From NCBI GenBank assembly GCA_023393095.1, contig JAEWMT010000087.1, positions 1-44,290 on the forward strand: a stretch of DNA of 44,290 nucleotides, in the 5' to 3' direction. The notes under the pieces are model-generated. The model was not told the origin of the DNA. It made no database searches and was given only the letters and a program-made list of their open reading frames with translations. Shown here in pieces: positions 43,161 to 44,290 of the stretch (positions are counted from its first letter, which is position 1; each line of letters begins with the position of its first letter). Position numbers and translations under genes: made by a program. Source of the stretch: Bacillota bacterium. Lineage in GTDB: Bacteria; Bacillota; Clostridia; Lachnospirales; Lachnospiraceae.

Positions 43161-43314
43161 TTAGGTAATTGCGAGACTCATAAATTACAGATATTGTATA
43201 CACAGCAAATACTATTTTGGAGCGGAAGTTAAGCCCGAAGGAAGCGTTGGAGCGAAGAAATAGTATTTGTTGTGTATACAATTACAAAGACTATATAGTT
43301 TCGCAATTACCTAT
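43161..43314. repeat. 154-bp palindromic element between binding-protein and malF-type genes
   Basis: The left arm TTAGGTAATTGCGAGACT ... ATTGTATACACAGCAAATAC and the reverse complement of the right arm TATAGGTAATTGCGAAACT ... ATTGTATACACAACAAATAC match closely. The middle contains the direct repeat TTGGAGCG twice and a small hairpin around AAGCCCGAAGGAAG. No gene inside. It lies in an operon gap, so it would form a strong RNA hairpin that could lower expression of the permeases relative to the binding protein. Confidence 0.75.
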
Positions 43315-43350
43315 AATCACATATTACTTCTTTCATGTAAATCGATTCGC

Positions 43351-44290
43351 TTACTGCATAGCGGCAATTAATTCAGCTGCCTTCTTAGAAGCCTTTTTTG
43401 CTTCCTTTTCTGGATTCCCATTACTCATGTTGATTCCAGTCAACATATCTCCGGTTACATTCCAGCAAACATCCATCTGCGGAATATTAGGCATAGGAAT
43501 CGCTTTTTCAGCGGTCGTTTTCATCATCATAACCATTTCATCCTGTTTCACACTTTCATTTTCATAGCTTAGTTTATTTGCTGGAGCGCAGCCACTTGCG
43601 TTTGCCATGGCTATTCCGATCTCCGGACTGGTAAGCTGCATTAATATCTTAGTGATTGCATCTTTTTTTGTCTTTTCTGCTACCTTTAGAACTTGTATTC
43701 CCTGTGTTCCTGAATAAGGAGCTAATACTTTTCCAGTTTCGTCTACTACAGGCATCGGTGCAAAACCAAGGTCGATACCACGTTTTCTAGCACTAGGAAC
43801 TAACCATGGTCCTCCAATAATAGAATCTGCCTTCCCATCCATAAATAAAATATTAATCGTATTATAATCACTTTCACCGGGCATATATTTAATAAACTTT
43901 TTATGATAAGTTAAGGCTTTGATCGTTTCCGGTGTAGAAAGACCGATCTCTCCCGCATCATTAATAATGTATCCTCCAAATGCATGCAGCCACGGAACAC
44001 TGTAGTATGCTGTGCTATGCTGCTCTACAAAACCATAATGATCTCCCTTAGTCTTCTCTTTCATATAAGAATAAAGCGCTTCGGTTGTTTGCGGAACATC
44101 CGATTTACTCATCAAAGCTTTATTATACATAAAGAGTAAGGTTTCATAATAAATCGGAAGTTGATAAATTTGATTTTTATATGTAGCTGCTGATACGGTA
44201 ACATCCATATAATCTTGAAACACATCTTTTGATATAAAATCTGTAATTGGAGCTAATATACCCATTTCGGCATATACACCAATCTTATCA
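43351..44290 (-). CDS. Maltodextrin ABC transporter substrate-binding protein, MalE type, 5' part outside window
   Basis: The frame runs to the right edge, so the signal peptide and N-terminal lobe are missing; at least 312 residues are visible. Codons before the first internal ATG read DKIGVYAEMGILAPIT, which is the familiar MalE stretch around the hinge (W/KIG ... G.LAP). Further marks are SAATYKNQIYQLPIYYETLLFMYNK, FGGYIINDAGEIGLSTPE, and a C-terminal YENESVKQDEM region. Extracellular lipoprotein that binds maltodextrins. First visible gene of the transporter operon, with permeases downstream after a palindromic element. Confidence 0.9.
   Translation of the reverse strand, partial: DKIGVYAEMGILAPITDFISKDVFQDYMDVTVSAATYKNQIYQLPIYYETLLFMYNKALMSKSDVPQTTEALYSYMKEKTKGDHYGFVEQHSTAYYSVPWLHAFGGYIINDAGEIGLSTPETIKALTYHKKFIKYMPGESDYNTINILFMDGKADSIIGGPWLVPSARKRGIDLGFAPMPVVDETGKVLAPYSGTQGIQVLKVAEKTKKDAITKILMQLTSPEIGIAMANASGCAPANKLSYENESVKQDEMVMMMKTTAEKAIPMPNIPQMDVCWNVTGDMLTGINMSNGNPEKEAKKASKKAAELIAAMQ

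Noticed and set aside
1..44290. tRNA, rRNA, replication origin or CRISPR array
   Set aside because: No cloverleaf, rRNA-like segment, DnaA-box cluster or regularly spaced direct repeats were found on reading through.

Overview
The window reads as chromosome of a low-GC, Gram-positive, sugar-fermenting anaerobe of the Lachnospiraceae/Clostridia type, possibly close to Lachnoclostridium (Clostridium) phytofermentans. This is inferred from AT-rich intergenic DNA, strong AGGAGG ribosome binding sites, the bifunctional AdhE with a Rex operator, the PPi-type phosphofructokinase and the starch-utilisation gene set. No database search was run, so all family names are recognised by eye.

Layout. (1) 1-1400: the end of a GyrI-like regulator gene, a short palindromic repeat and a frameshifted N-acetylmuramoyl-L-alanine amidase. 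(2) 1450-11740: an L-rhamnose block on the minus strand (ABC ATPase, two permeases, lipoprotein binding protein, mutarotase RhaM, a PPi-type phosphofructokinase and rhamnulose-1-phosphate aldolase RhaD), a divergent AraC-type regulator, and a convergent D-lactate dehydrogenase-like gene. No isomerase (RhaA) or kinase (RhaB) is present. (3) 12230-15040: an accessory PTS enzyme I followed by a PfkB-type sugar-phosphate kinase. (4) 15050-19130: a long palindromic mobile-type repeat, a secreted Big_2-domain protein, and RecQ starting at TTG. (5) 19130-24090: adhE behind a near-consensus promoter with a perfect Rex site at its start point, an APH-fold phosphotransferase, a small zinc-ribbon protein and an AraC/GyrI regulator. 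(6) 24290-35220: about 11 kb of small minus-strand genes that look like a heterogeneous polyimmunity island. It holds YezG/DUF600, SUKH (SMI1/KNR4), Imm6, Imm22-like, Imm47-like, Syd-like and Imm63/Imm59-like proteins plus several unrecognised families, several of them damaged, and no toxin gene. (7) 35790-44290: a starch/maltodextrin block on the minus strand, with a binding protein cut by the window edge, two permeases, a cytoplasmic GH13 neopullulanase, a LacI regulator and a secreted multidomain alpha-amylase.

How it fits together. Starch would be cut outside the cell by the secreted amylase, imported by the MalEFG-type transporter (no ATPase gene here, so a shared one elsewhere is expected) and hydrolysed inside by the neopullulanase. 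Rhamnose would enter through its own ABC transporter, be equilibrated by RhaM and cleaved by RhaD after steps encoded elsewhere. AdhE and the lactate dehydrogenase-like enzyme would reoxidise NADH, with AdhE tied to redox state through Rex.

The most unusual part is the immunity island. It combines recognisable immunity families, at least four decayed or truncated members, a multi-domain fusion and several families I cannot name. Three different long palindromic repeats, one present twice, lie outside the island in intergenic DNA, two of them inside the maltodextrin gene run.
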